NCBI GenBank assembly: GCA_965198715.1
Contig: CBDAPV010000002.1
Span: 1,880,190 to 1,944,189 of the forward strand
Length of the DNA: 64,000 nt
Direction of reading: 5' to 3'
DNA from: RH-AL1 sp965198715
Lineage (GTDB): Bacteria > Pseudomonadota > Alphaproteobacteria > Rhizobiales > Beijerinckiaceae
The first letter of the stretch is position 1; every line of letters begins with the position of its first letter. A program made the position numbers and the translations under genes. The notes under the pieces are model-generated. The model ran no database searches. It was not told where the DNA came from and saw nothing but the letters and a program-made list of their open reading frames with translations. Shown here piece after piece: positions 36,222 to 44,164 of this stretch.

Positions 36222-37514
36222 ATGCACGCGGTGAAGCCGACGCTGCCCGTCGACATCTACGTCGCGGTGGCGATCATCGTCTTCTGCATCGCCATGTCGG
36301 CGTTCTTCGCTGCCTCCGAGACAGCGCTGACCGGAGCCTCGCGCGCGCGCATGCACGCGCTGGAGCGCAACGGCGACAAGCGCGCGGCGCTGGTCAACAA
36401 GCTGCTGCGCCGGCGCGAGCGGCTCATCGGCACGACGCTGCTCGGCAACACGCTGGTCAACATCGGCTCCTCGGCCTTCATGACCAGCGTGCTGCTGGCC
36501 GTCATCGGCGAGCAGGGCGCGGTGTGGGCGACCGCCATCATGACGGTGTTGCTGCTGGTCTTCGCCGAGGTGCTGCCCAAGACGGTGGCGATCAACAACG
36601 CCGACGAGGTGTCGCTGCTGTTCGCCCGGGTGCTGGCGCCGCTGGTGGCGATCTTCGGCCCGGTGCTGCTCGCCATCGAGATGCTGGTGCGCGGGGTGCT
36701 GCGGCTGTTCGGCTCCAAGACCGACGAGCGCGTCTCCATCCTCTCCGGGGCCGAGGAGCTGCGCAGCGCCGTCGACCTTCTGCACAAGGAGGGCAACGTC
36801 GAGCGCTCCGATCGCGACATGTTCGGCGGCCTGCTCGAGCTCGGCGACCTCACCGTCTACGACACGATGGTGCACCGCACCGCAATGACGGCGATCGACG
36901 CCGACCTGCCGCCGGCCGAGCTGGTACGCGAGGTCATCGCCTCGCCCTATTCCCGCCTGCCGCTGTGGCGCGGCGATCCCGACAACATCGTTGCCGTGCT
37001 CCACGCCAAGGACCTGGTGCGCGCGCTGGCGGCGGTGGAGGGCGACGTGGCCACGCTCGACGTCGCCAAGGTCGCGAGCGAGCCGTGGTTCATCCCGGCG
37101 ACGACCTCGCTAAAGGACCAGCTGCAGGCCTTCCGCCGCCGCAAGACGCATTTCGCCCTCGTCGTCGACGAGTACGGGGTGGTGCTGGGCCTGGTGACGC
37201 TCGAGGACATCATCGAGGAGATCGTCGGCGACATCCGCGACGAGCACGACCTCGCGGTCCAGGGAGTGCGCCCGCAGCCCGACGGCTCGGTGGTGGTGGA
37301 AGGCTCGGTGCCGATCCGCGACCTCAACCGCGTCATGGCCTGGGACCTGCCCGACGAGGAGGCCACCACCATCGCCGGCCTGGTGATCCACGAGGCCCGC
37401 GCCATCCCCGAGACCGGCCAGGTCTTCACCTTCCACCGTTTCCGTTTCGAGGTGCAGCGCAAGGTGCGCAACCGCATCGTCACGCTGCGCATCGTGCCGG
37501 CACCGGCGAAGTAG
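36222..37514 (+). CDS. HlyC/CorC family protein (DUF21-CBS-CorC_HlyC)
   Basis: A 430-residue membrane protein of the UPF0053 family, linked to magnesium/cobalt efflux or membrane integrity. The DUF21 domain (about residues 8-190) has three to four membrane segments (VDIYVAVAIIVFCIAMSAFFAASETAL and others) and ETALTGASRARM. Two CBS domains follow (about 210-330: YDTMVHRTAMTAIDAD, LVTLEDIIEEIVGDIRDEHD), then the C-terminal CorC_HlyC domain. The ATG at 36222 (MHAVKPTLPVD) removes 19 residues translated from the aroB end. Its place after aroKB is conserved in Hyphomicrobiales. Downstream, 37515-37769 holds no supportable gene. Confidence 0.92.
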   Translation: MHAVKPTLPVDIYVAVAIIVFCIAMSAFFAASETALTGASRARMHALERNGDKRAALVNKLLRRRERLIGTTLLGNTLVNIGSSAFMTSVLLAVIGEQGAVWATAIMTVLLLVFAEVLPKTVAINNADEVSLLFARVLAPLVAIFGPVLLAIEMLVRGVLRLFGSKTDERVSILSGAEELRSAVDLLHKEGNVERSDRDMFGGLLELGDLTVYDTMVHRTAMTAIDADLPPAELVREVIASPYSRLPLWRGDPDNIVAVLHAKDLVRALAAVEGDVATLDVAKVASEPWFIPATTSLKDQLQAFRRRKTHFALVVDEYGVVLGLVTLEDIIEEIVGDIRDEHDLAVQGVRPQPDGSVVVEGSVPIRDLNRVMAWDLPDEEATTIAGLVIHEARAIPETGQVFTFHRFRFEVQRKVRNRIVTLRIVPAPAK

Positions 37515-37769
37515 CCATGTCGGTGGACGCCGACACGGCGTCTTCTCCCGAGGCCGCTCGCCCACGCCGCGATCTGCTGTCGCAATCCCCGGCGTGCCCG
37601 TTCGCCCTCTTGTCCCCGCCATTCCTTTCGGCGTTCGCCCATCTCGCGGTTCGCGGTATCGGCGTTCGATCGTTCCGTGATCGAGAGCCTCCCCGCGGAC
37701 CCTCCGCGACATCAAGGTAAAGATACCACAACTCACGCGGCTTCGTAAGTCGGATACCACCCCTGCCCC

Positions 37770-38507
37770 TTACTTGGCCGCTCCTCCGATCTCCCAGATC
37801 ACCGTCACCGTCGACCTCAGCTTCTGCAAGCCCGGCTCGATCGGGATGAAGACGGGAGCGCCGTAGAGCGGCGGTGCGCGGCGTGACGGTAGGTCGGCCT
37901 CACCGTCGGGCACCACCGGATCCTGGCCGATCTGCAGCACGCGGCCGAGCTTCAGCCCGATGGCGTCGGTGTAGATCCTGGCCCGCACCAGCGCGTCGTG
38001 CATCGCCTCGGTGTCGAGGTCCTGATGTTTCTGCCTGGCCTTGGAATAGGAGAAGGCGACGCCTTCGAACGAGTTCGCGCCCTTGGCGATGAGGTCGCGC
38101 GCGAGCGGGCCGACCTTGCCGATTTCGTGCACCCGCACCGCGATGCCTTCGTAGGCCTCGTAGCCGCGCGGCGTGCGCGCGATGATCTGGTTCTTCTCGT
38201 CCTTCCTGGTGTCGAACGTCTCGGAAACGCTGAAGCTCGCATGGATGTCGCCGGGTGCGACGCCCTGCGCCTTGATCGCGGCAACGACGGCGATGGCCGC
38301 CTCCGCGGTCGCGGCCGTGGCGGCATCGGCGGTCTTGCGCTCCTGCCTGACGCCGAGGTTGAGGTCGGCCTGATCGGGCATGACCTCCGCCTCGGCCTCG
38401 CCCGTCGTCGTCATGTGGGGCACCGCCTCGCGCAGCGGCACGCTGGGCGGCTCGGCCAAAGCCGGCGTCGCGACGAGGTACAGGAGGGCGAGGACTCTTC
38501 GGCGCAT
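37770..38507 (-). CDS. SIMPL (DUF541) domain periplasmic protein
   Basis: A 245-residue exported protein. A signal peptide (MRRRVLALLYLVATPALA) is followed by a SIMPL domain: TTTGEAEAEVMPDQADLNLGV, IKAQGVAPGDI, then YEAYEGIAVRVHEIGKVGPLARDLIAKGAN and ALVRARIYTDAIGLKLGRVLQIGQ. Family members are periplasmic or envelope proteins of unclear role; the E. coli relative YggE lowers oxidative stress. The gene is alone on the minus strand, with a long strong hairpin in the upstream gap that more likely belongs to the VOC gene. Confidence 0.88.
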   Translation of the reverse strand: MRRRVLALLYLVATPALAEPPSVPLREAVPHMTTTGEAEAEVMPDQADLNLGVRQERKTADAATAATAEAAIAVVAAIKAQGVAPGDIHASFSVSETFDTRKDEKNQIIARTPRGYEAYEGIAVRVHEIGKVGPLARDLIAKGANSFEGVAFSYSKARQKHQDLDTEAMHDALVRARIYTDAIGLKLGRVLQIGQDPVVPDGEADLPSRRAPPLYGAPVFIPIEPGLQKLRSTVTVIWEIGGAAK

Positions 38508-38595
38508 GCAAGGAACCTCGAAGACGGCACTGAAGCGGGATCGCCGTTGCGTTGGGTGCTCGCACGCGCCGGTCTCACGGCCCGCGCGATGCCAG

Positions 38596-38626
38596 CTCCT
38601 GCCGGCCGAACACCGGCCGGCAGGAG
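38596..38626 (-). terminator. Perfect GC-rich hairpin downstream of the VOC gene
   Basis: CTCCTGCCGGCCG pairs with CGGCCGGCAGGAG around a 5-base loop, 16 bases after the stop of the minus-strand VOC gene. There is no T run behind it, so it may be a Rho-assisted or stem-only terminator. It also shields the SIMPL gene from upstream transcription. Confidence 0.55.
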
Positions 38627-38641
38627 ACGGCTGAGCGTACC

Positions 38642-39037
38642 TTACTCGGTAAAGGCGTAGGAGCAGACCTTGTTGCCGGCCGGGTCGGTCAGGTAGGCGG
38701 CATAGGCGCCCGGCAGATGGCTGCGAGCGCCGGGCGCTCCCTCGTCGGTGCCTCCGTTGGCGAGCCCGGCAGCGTGGAAGGCATCGACATCGGCGGGCTT
38801 GGCCGCTGCGAACCCTATGGTCACACCGTTGCTCGAAGGCGGCGCGCCGTTTCCGGGCTTGCCGACGACGAGGGCCGGCTTGTCCTTGCCGTAGAGCAAC
38901 CAGCCGTCACCGAAGGGGCCCATGTTCTTCACGCCGAGCGGCGCCAGCGCCGCATCGTAGAACTTGCCCGAGGACGCGACATCCTTTGCCCCGAGAAAGA
39001 GGTGGGAAAAAACACCGTCACCGGAAATTGCAGTCAT
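38642..39037 (-). CDS. VOC family protein (glyoxalase/bleomycin resistance-like)
   Basis: A 131-residue single-module vicinal-oxygen-chelate fold protein: FSHLFLGAKDVASSGKFYDAALAPLG at the N-terminus, then GVTIGFAAAKPADVDAFHAAGLANGG and AAYLTDPAGNKVCSYAF at the C-terminus. Metal-binding positions are only partly retained (His12), so enzyme activity is uncertain; the family includes lyases, dioxygenases and binding proteins. It is alone on the minus strand and divergent from rlmN. Confidence 0.85.
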   Translation of the reverse strand: MTAISGDGVFSHLFLGAKDVASSGKFYDAALAPLGVKNMGPFGDGWLLYGKDKPALVVGKPGNGAPPSSNGVTIGFAAAKPADVDAFHAAGLANGGTDEGAPGARSHLPGAYAAYLTDPAGNKVCSYAFTE

Positions 39038-39244
39038 TGCTCGTGTGTCCTCTCAGTTCGGGCGCCGGCACCTGCCGGCCGCGAACGTTATGTCGTTACG
39101 CGTTTACGCGCGACATCGCCAGATGCTCCTTGACGGTAGCCTCGGTGGCGTTCGCGAGGATCCGGCGACAGGCACAGCGGCGCCATGTTGGGACGGTTGC
39201 GGCTCGCCTCTGACAATCCCCGCCCGAGATGCTATCTCCCGATC

Positions 39245-40465
39245 ATGTCCGCCGCCCTCGAAGATTTCGTGCACGCTCCCGCGCCCGCCATCCTGCCGGC
39301 TTCCGCCAGGCCCTCGCTCGTCGGCCTCACCCGCGCCGGCCTCGCCGAGGCGCTGGCGGCGATCGGCGTACCCGAGCGGGAGAGGGGCATGCGCGTCGCC
39401 CAGCTCTGGCAATGGATCTATTTCCAGGGCGTGACCTCATTCGACGCCATGCTTAATGTCTCCAAGGTTCTTCGCGCGCGGTTGGCGGACGCCTACACTC
39501 TGGCGCGGCCGGAGGTCGTCACCGAGCAGGTCTCCTCCGACGGCACCCGCAAATGGCTAATCCGCCTGCCGCCGCACCGCCAGGACCGCACCGCGCACGG
39601 TCGCGGCTCCGAGGTCGAGGTGGTCTACATTCCCGAGAACGATCGCGGGACGCTGTGCATCTCGAGCCAGGTCGGCTGCACGCTGGCTTGCGCCTTCTGC
39701 CACACCGGCACGCAGAAGCTGGTGCGCAACCTCTCCTCGGCCGAGATCGCCGCCCAGGTCGTGGTCGCGCGCGACCGGCTCGGCGACTATCCCGGCCTGA
39801 CGCCGCCGACGGACGGGCTGATCCCCGGCGCCGGCTCGCGGCCGATCTCCAACGTCGTCTTCATGGGCATGGGCGAGCCGCTCTACAATTTCGAGAACGT
39901 GCGCGACGCGCTCGGCACGATCTCGGACGGCGACGGGCTCTCGCTGTCGCGGCGCCGCATCACCGTCTCCACCGCTGGCGTGGTGCCGCGGATGGAGCCG
40001 CTCGGCCGCGAGGGTGGCGCCATGCTGGCGATCTCGCTCCACGCCGTCCGCGACGACCTGCGCGACGTTCTGGTTCCGCTCAACAGGAAGTACCCGCTGG
40101 TCGAGCTGCTGCAGGCCTGCCGCGACTATCCCGGCGCCTCCAACGCGCGGCGCATCACCTTCGAATATGTGATGCTGAAGGGGGTCAACGACAGCCCCGC
40201 CGAGGCGCGCGAGCTGGTGCGGCTGCTCAAGGGCATCCCGGCCAAGATCAACCTGATTCCGTTCAATCCCTGGCCCGGCACCGCCTACGATTGCTCGGGC
40301 TGGGACGTCATCGAGCGCTTCTCCGACATCGTCTTCAACGCCGGCTACGCCAGCCCGGTGCGCACCCCGCGCGGCCGCGACATCCTCGCCGCCTGCGGCC
40401 AGCTCAAGAGCGAGACCGAGAAGCTGCGCGCGAGGGCGGCGCTGGTGGCCGACGACGAGGCTTGA
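39245..40465 (+). CDS. rlmN: 23S rRNA (adenine(2503)-C(2))-methyltransferase RlmN
   Basis: A radical SAM enzyme that methylates A2503 of 23S rRNA (and A37 of some tRNAs). The 406-residue protein has the cluster motif CTLACAFC with cysteines at 145, 149 and 152. The catalytic cysteines are in TLCISSQVGC and near the C-terminus in DILAACGQLKSE. MGMGEPLYNFENV and STAGVVPRM are also canonical. The ATG at 39245 (MSAALEDF) is used; the frame is open to 39185 but homology starts here. It is transcribed alone, with an EcfG-like promoter 70 bases after its stop. Confidence 0.95.
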   Translation: MSAALEDFVHAPAPAILPASARPSLVGLTRAGLAEALAAIGVPERERGMRVAQLWQWIYFQGVTSFDAMLNVSKVLRARLADAYTLARPEVVTEQVSSDGTRKWLIRLPPHRQDRTAHGRGSEVEVVYIPENDRGTLCISSQVGCTLACAFCHTGTQKLVRNLSSAEIAAQVVVARDRLGDYPGLTPPTDGLIPGAGSRPISNVVFMGMGEPLYNFENVRDALGTISDGDGLSLSRRRITVSTAGVVPRMEPLGREGGAMLAISLHAVRDDLRDVLVPLNRKYPLVELLQACRDYPGASNARRITFEYVMLKGVNDSPAEARELVRLLKGIPAKINLIPFNPWPGTAYDCSGWDVIERFSDIVFNAGYASPVRTPRGRDILAACGQLKSETEKLRARAALVADDEA

Positions 40466-40535
40466 TGTGGTTCCCGCAGGAAGCTCGCTCGGTTGCCGAC
40501 GAAGGATCCCGATCGAGCAACCAAATATTAAGGTA

Positions 40536-40560
40536 GGAACGCTTAACTTGCACTGACGTT
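40536..40560 (+). promoter_or_regulatory. EcfG-type general stress promoter (GGAAC-N16-CGTT)
   Basis: GGAAC at 40536-40540 and CGTT at 40557-40560 are separated by 16 bases, which matches the consensus of the alphaproteobacterial general-stress sigma factor EcfG. Transcription would start around 40567, about 8 bases before the PilZ ATG, so the leader is very short. The match is exact at the conserved positions, but it is a single site and could occur by chance; it was the only such match found in a manual look at upstream regions. Confidence 0.55.
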
Positions 40561-40574
40561 CGGGAAGGGCCGTC

Positions 40575-40841
40575 ATGGTGGTAGAGAAGCGTGAGCAGGC
40601 GGAGCGGGATCGCTGCGCCATCGCGGCCTCGGTCCGCATCGTCGAGAAGGACGAGGCGGTGCCCTGTCTCATCGTCGACCTGACAGAGCGAGGCGCCGGG
40701 CTCTTCCTCGAGAGCACGGTGGAGCTGCCGGCGCGCTTCCATCTCGTCCTGCCCCTCACCGACGAGCATATCGACGAGCGCCTCGTGGAGCTGCGCTGGC
40801 GCCGCGGCAGCGCGGCCGGCGTCCTCTTCGTCCGCCCGTAG
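40575..40841 (+). CDS. PilZ-like domain protein
   Basis: An 88-residue single PilZ-like domain: EKREQAERDRCAIAASVRI at the N-terminus, LIVDLTERGAGLFLES in the middle, and a final LRWRRGSAAGVLFVRP. PilZ domains often bind cyclic di-GMP through RxxxR and D/NxSxxG; here the second motif is DLTERGAG, with Thr in place of Ser, and the first is only approximate, so binding is uncertain. Small PilZ proteins of this type are frequent in Hyphomicrobiales. It is monocistronic, behind an EcfG-like promoter, and its 3' side is next to the IS630 element (86 bases). Confidence 0.75.
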   Translation: MVVEKREQAERDRCAIAASVRIVEKDEAVPCLIVDLTERGAGLFLESTVELPARFHLVLPLTDEHIDERLVELRWRRGSAAGVLFVRP

Positions 40842-40927
40842 GCGCAGGGGGCCGCCTCAGCTCCGGCTCTTGGCTGGCACCTTCGAGGCCACGGGAGTTT
40901 GCTTGTGCCAAAGGGCGCGGTCTGAGC

Positions 40928-41980
40928 TAGAGCAGATTCCTTTCAGGTAGCATCGTAGCCTGCTGCGGTGAACATGTTGGCGCATTCGGCTGGCGTGATC
41001 TGGTCGACGAGGCGGCCGATGGCGGCCCAGAGCGCGTCCTTGGACCGCTCGGCGGCCTTGCGCAGCAAGGCTTTGAGCTTGGCGAAGGCGTTCTCGATGG
41101 GGTTGAAGTCGGGGCTGTAGGGCGGCAGCAGGCGCAGTCTGGCGCCCGCCGCTGCAATCAGGGCTTCGACCCGCGTCCCCTTGTGGGCCGGCAGATTGTC
41201 CATGATCACGATGTCGCCGGGTCGCAGCTCGGGGACGAGCACGTGCTCGATGTAGGCCTCGAAGCAGGGTCGGTCGACGGCACCGTCGAGCACGAAGGGC
41301 GCCACGATGCCGCGCAGGCTCAGGCCGGCCACCAGCGTCGTCGTCTTCCAATGGCCGTGCGGCACGCCCATCCTCAGCCGCTCGCCGCGCGGGGCGCGTC
41401 CGTGCGTGCGGGCCATCTTGGTCGAGGTGCCGGTCTCGTCGATGAAGATCAGCCGGTCGGGATCGAGATCGAGCTGGCCCTCGAACCACTCCTGCCGCGC
41501 CTGGCGGACGTCGGGACGGTCCTGCTCGGTGGCGTGCGCGGTCTTTTTTTACGCGTGATGGCGTGGCGGCGGAAATAGCGCCAGAGCGCCGTGACGCTGA
41601 CGAAAGCCCCCTCGCTGGCCAAGCGCTCCTTCACTTCCAGCAGCGTGATGTCGGGCACCTCCGCCAGTGCCGCCGCGATGAGGCCGGCGTGAGCCTCGGT
41701 ACGGCGCGACAGGCGATCCCCGCCCTGCGGCTTGGCCCGGCCATCGCCGCCAGCGCGCCTAAGAGCGGCCCAGCGGATCGCGCTCGACGCACTGACGCCG
41801 AAGCGCGCCGCAGCCTCGCGGCAGGACAAGCCCTCCTCGACAGCCAAGAGGACGCGGGAGCGAAGGTCGTAGTGCAGCGATCGGGGCATCGGGCCTGGCC
41901 TCCTCGCCAGACCAGCCCTGAATCACAACGCGGCGCCGTGCGCTACCCCTCACGAGTCAACCGGCGAGGAAACTGCTCTA
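40928..41980 (-). mobile_element. IS630-family insertion sequence (about 1.05 kb, complete)
   Basis: The element is bounded by inverted termini TAGAGCAGATTCCT (left, 40928) and TAGAGCAGTTTCCT (right, read inward from 41980): 13 of 14 bases match, with TA at both outer ends as expected for the TA target duplication of IS630. It encodes one transposase made by frameshifting. It sits between the PilZ gene and a decayed DUF4129 gene, so its arrival may have helped break that locus. Its TAGAGCA ends are shared by the two MITE-like repeats at 31022 and 45556. Confidence 0.9.
40943..41889 (-). CDS. IS630-family transposase, made by programmed -1 frameshift
   Basis: Frame 1 (41889-41449) encodes the N-terminal helix-turn-helix region (LSCREAAARFGVSASSAIRW). 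Frame 2 ends at 40943 and carries the DDE_3 catalytic domain with FIDETGTSTKMARTHGRAP, DIVIMDNLPAHKG and SPDFNPIENAFAKLK, giving all three acidic residues. The frames are in -1 relation and meet at a run of seven A on the coding strand (41544-41550), a textbook slippery site; after slippage the product reads RKKKTAHATEQDRPD, as in unshifted relatives. The full product would be about 310 residues. All catalytic residues are intact, so the element may be active. Confidence 0.9.
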
Positions 41981-41998
41981 GTCGTAAGTAATTGAAGC

Positions 41999-42746
41999 TT
42001 GGGCCGTCGGATATTCGGTCGTCGTCGCAAGTCGTCGACTTTGTTTTCATCGGCGGCTCGCGCCGGGTTGATCATTCCAGCCCTCGCCGCCGCGCTGCTT
42101 GGCGCCGCAGCGCTCGACGCGCTCCGAGCGGACCTCGTCCGACCCCGCCGCGCTGGTGCACCGACTGGTCGACGACCTCAACCTGCAGACGAAGATGCCG
42201 GGTGACGGCAAAGCGGACGAGACGCTCTCGGATGTGAACCTGAGGATCCTGGGCGCCACGACCATCCTGTGGGTCGCCGTCGCCTTTGCGCTACTCCTCG
42301 TGCTCTACGCTGCACGGGTCTACGTCCCCGGCTTCTCCCGGCGCGACAAGACCAAGGTCGAGGTCGCCGCCGAGCAGGCGCAGAGCGTGCAATCGGCCGA
42401 GCGCATGGCGCAGACCGGCGACGAGGCGGACGAGCTGGCGGCCTCGGGCCGCATCGCGGAGGCGATGCACCTGCTGCTGCTGCGCAGCCTGGTCGAGCTG
42501 CGCCGGCGGCTCGGCATCAGCTTCGCCGATTCTCTGACCAGCCGCGAGATCCTGGCGCGGCTGACGCTGCCCGAGGACGGGCGCCAAGCGCTAGGCGACC
42601 TCATCCGGCGCGTCGAGTTCGCGCGTTTCGGCGCCAAGCCCTCGGCGCCCGAGGACTACGAGGCCTGCCGCGCGAGCTACGAGAGGCTGATCGCGGCTAT
42701 GCTCGACCCGCGCGACCTGCCTCGCCCGATGGCGGCGGCGGCATGA
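41999..42746 (+). pseudogene. Frameshifted DUF4129-type membrane protein gene
   Basis: Two overlapping frames together make one plausible protein. The first (from TTG 41999) gives a basic start and a signal-like helix (LIIPALAAALLGAAALDALRADL). The second (42099-42746) gives SDPAALVHRLVDDLNLQTKMPGDG, a membrane segment (ILWVAVAFALLLVLYAARV) and the C-terminal DUF4129-like domain (LAASGRIAEAMHLLLLRSLVELRRRLG, SLTSREILARL, RVEFARFGA). They join around 42140 with a one-base shift. DUF4129 genes normally sit in a moxR-DUF58-DUF4159-DUF4350 locus, whose other genes are absent except for a DUF4350 stub. The gene starts 18 bases after the IS630 end, so its real 5' part may be lost. Confidence 0.55.
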
Positions 42747-42767
42747 TCGAAGCATGATCAGCCGGCC

Positions 42768-42895
42768 ATGAGCGAGCGCGGCCCCTTCTCGCCCGTCGTC
42801 ATCGGCTTCCTCGCCGCGGGCGTGGTGGCGATCTAAGCGCTGTCGGTGGTGCTCAGCTCGCAGGTCAAGGAGGACGAGGGCGGCTTCCATCCATC
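42768..42895 (+). pseudogene. Truncated, nonsense-interrupted start of a DUF4350-type gene
   Basis: The ATG at 42768 opens MSERGPFSPVVIGFLAAGVV, a normal N-terminal anchor for DUF4350 proteins that follow DUF4129 genes. An in-frame TAA at 42834-42836 interrupts the membrane segment; after it the frame continues ALSVVLSSQVKEDEGGFHPS, as expected for the family, and then diverges. The remaining several hundred residues are missing. With the DUF4129 gene this marks a decayed membrane-protease-associated locus. The rest of the 309-base interval up to 43055 shows only a GGAACGACGGAAAAGTTCC palindrome (42904-42922). Confidence 0.55.
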
Positions 42896-43055
42896 GTTGG
42901 TAGGAACGACGGAAAAGTTCCCCGTGGAAAAAATAAATCATTGCAGCGGCACGCGCGCATTCCGCGGGCTATAGCTTGGGAATCGTCTCGCGCGGAGTCT
43001 CCGGCGAGGTTCCACAGTCCAGGGCGCGGCGCGTCCGCAGCCCAGAAGGACCCGC

Positions 43056-43334
43056 ATGCCCAAGCCCATCACTCTCGAGATGCTCCACGCCATGGACCTC
43101 GAGCAGCGCAAGAACCTGCACCGCAACGCCTCCGGCCTCGACACGCCCGCCGCCCGCGCGGTGCTAGAGCTGCTCGGGCAGGACGACTTGATGGGCAAGC
43201 CTAAGGCGCCGCCGAAGGCCGCAAGTGCCCGCAAGACTCCGGCCAAGCCGCGCACCACCCCGGCCAAGCCGCGCGCCGCCAAGGCCGCCGCCGCGCCCAA
43301 GCCGAAGGCGGCGGTCTACGGCCGCCAGGCCTGA
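43056..43334 (+). CDS. Small basic protein with Lys/Ala/Pro-rich tail
   Basis: A 92-residue protein. The N-terminal 45 residues (PITLEMLHAMDLEQRKNLHRNAS, AARAVLELLG) form two or three helices and resemble small hypothetical proteins seen in Methylobacterium-like genomes. The C-terminal half is histone-H1-like, with repeated KTPAKPRTTPAKPRAAKAAA, and ends AVYGRQA. Such tails bind nucleic acids without sequence preference. The start ATG at 43056 is the first in frame. No catalytic motif is visible; a role in nucleoid or RNA binding is a guess from composition. Confidence 0.6.
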   Translation: MPKPITLEMLHAMDLEQRKNLHRNASGLDTPAARAVLELLGQDDLMGKPKAPPKAASARKTPAKPRTTPAKPRAAKAAAAPKPKAAVYGRQA

Positions 43335-43581
43335 TCCTCTTGACCGCCACCTTGCGACTCGGGTAGGATAACCTAACTCGCGGGTGGCGTCCAGGCCTTG
43401 GACTCTCACGGCGAACTGGTCGATCCGTGCCGCGTTCGCTGACAACCAACCCTGCCAAAGTCAGTGGACGTCGATATTCGAGCAGGCCCTTGTCGAAGTT
43501 CGTCGACATAAACGCCTGCCCCCGGCGCGAACGTCGACACGGCGATTTCAAGGTAGCCGATCGCCGACACGGGATCCGACG

Positions 43582-43842
43582 ATGACCGCGAGCGAGCGTC
43601 TCGCCCGACTGCTCACCTGGATCCTTTGGGCACTGATCGTGGGCGCCGTCGCCTTCATGGCGCACGCCTGGGCGACCGGCGGCTTCCCGTTCTACAGCCG
43701 GGTCGACGCGCAAACCGGGACCGCCGCCATCTCGGTGGAAACCGACGCCGGCACGGGCTGTCAATACATCCTCACTCCGCTCGGCGGGATCGCTCCCCGC
43801 ACCGGGCGGGACGGTAAGCAATTCTGCGAGCCGCACCCCTAA
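43582..43842 (+). CDS. Small membrane-anchored protein with DUF6440-like tail
   Basis: An 86-residue protein with one membrane segment (LLTWILWALIVGAVAFMAHAWA, about residues 9-30) and a short exported domain reading VETDAGTGCQYILTPLGG followed by IAPRTGRDGKQFC. This resembles the DUF6440 pattern (D.TGV.YL....GGITP..D.DGKP). Two cysteines could pair in the periplasm. The frame is open to 43384, but the ATG at 43582 is used because the membrane segment follows it directly. Function unknown. Confidence 0.65.
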   Translation: MTASERLARLLTWILWALIVGAVAFMAHAWATGGFPFYSRVDAQTGTAAISVETDAGTGCQYILTPLGGIAPRTGRDGKQFCEPHP

Positions 43843-43903
43843 AGCATCGTCGCGGTGCCTGAGCAAGCCGCCTCGGCACGGCGCCGAGGCAGGCCCCAAG
43901 GGC

Positions 43904-44092
43904 TCAGTAGTTGTAGTGATGGTGACGGTGGTGTTGGTAGCGCAGGCCGTGGCGCTACATCATCATCCGCTCGGCGGTGTGGCCGCCGTGCGGACGCGCC
44001 TGGACGCTTTCCCCGATGGAGGCGGAGGCGCCGATCACCATCTCCGCCAGCAGCAAGGCCGCTGCGGCCGTCAGAGCCAGAATCCTGATCAT
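43904..44092 (-). pseudogene. Small secreted His-rich protein with an in-frame TAG
   Basis: The ATG at 44092 has GGAAAGAGAC upstream and opens a signal peptide (MIRILALTAAAALLLAEMVIG). The mature part continues ESVQARPHGGHTAERMMM to a TAG at 43955-43957. Without any frame change the sequence goes on RHGLRYQHHRHHHYNY to a TGA at 43904. The His-rich tail looks like the natural C-terminus of a metal-binding exported peptide, so the TAG is probably a nonsense mutation. If it is the true stop, the product is only 45 residues. Confidence 0.5.
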
Positions 44093-44164
44093 GCCTGTCT
44101 CTTTCCTGCGGTGATGCGCCTCGCGGGCGCGCCCCGCATATCGGGCGACGCGCCCGCGGTCCAG

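Noticed and set aside
37515..37769. Possible 67-codon gene at 37517-37720
   Set aside because: It has an ATG just after the corC-like stop, but the product is low in structure, Pro/Arg/Ser-rich, has no ribosome binding site of note and no recognisable family.
42904..42932. Second EcfG promoter (GGAAC...CGTG) upstream of the small basic protein gene
   Set aside because: The spacer is 15 bases and the -10 element is CGTG rather than CGTT; the site lies over 120 bases from the gene and is partly a GGAAC/GTTCC palindrome.
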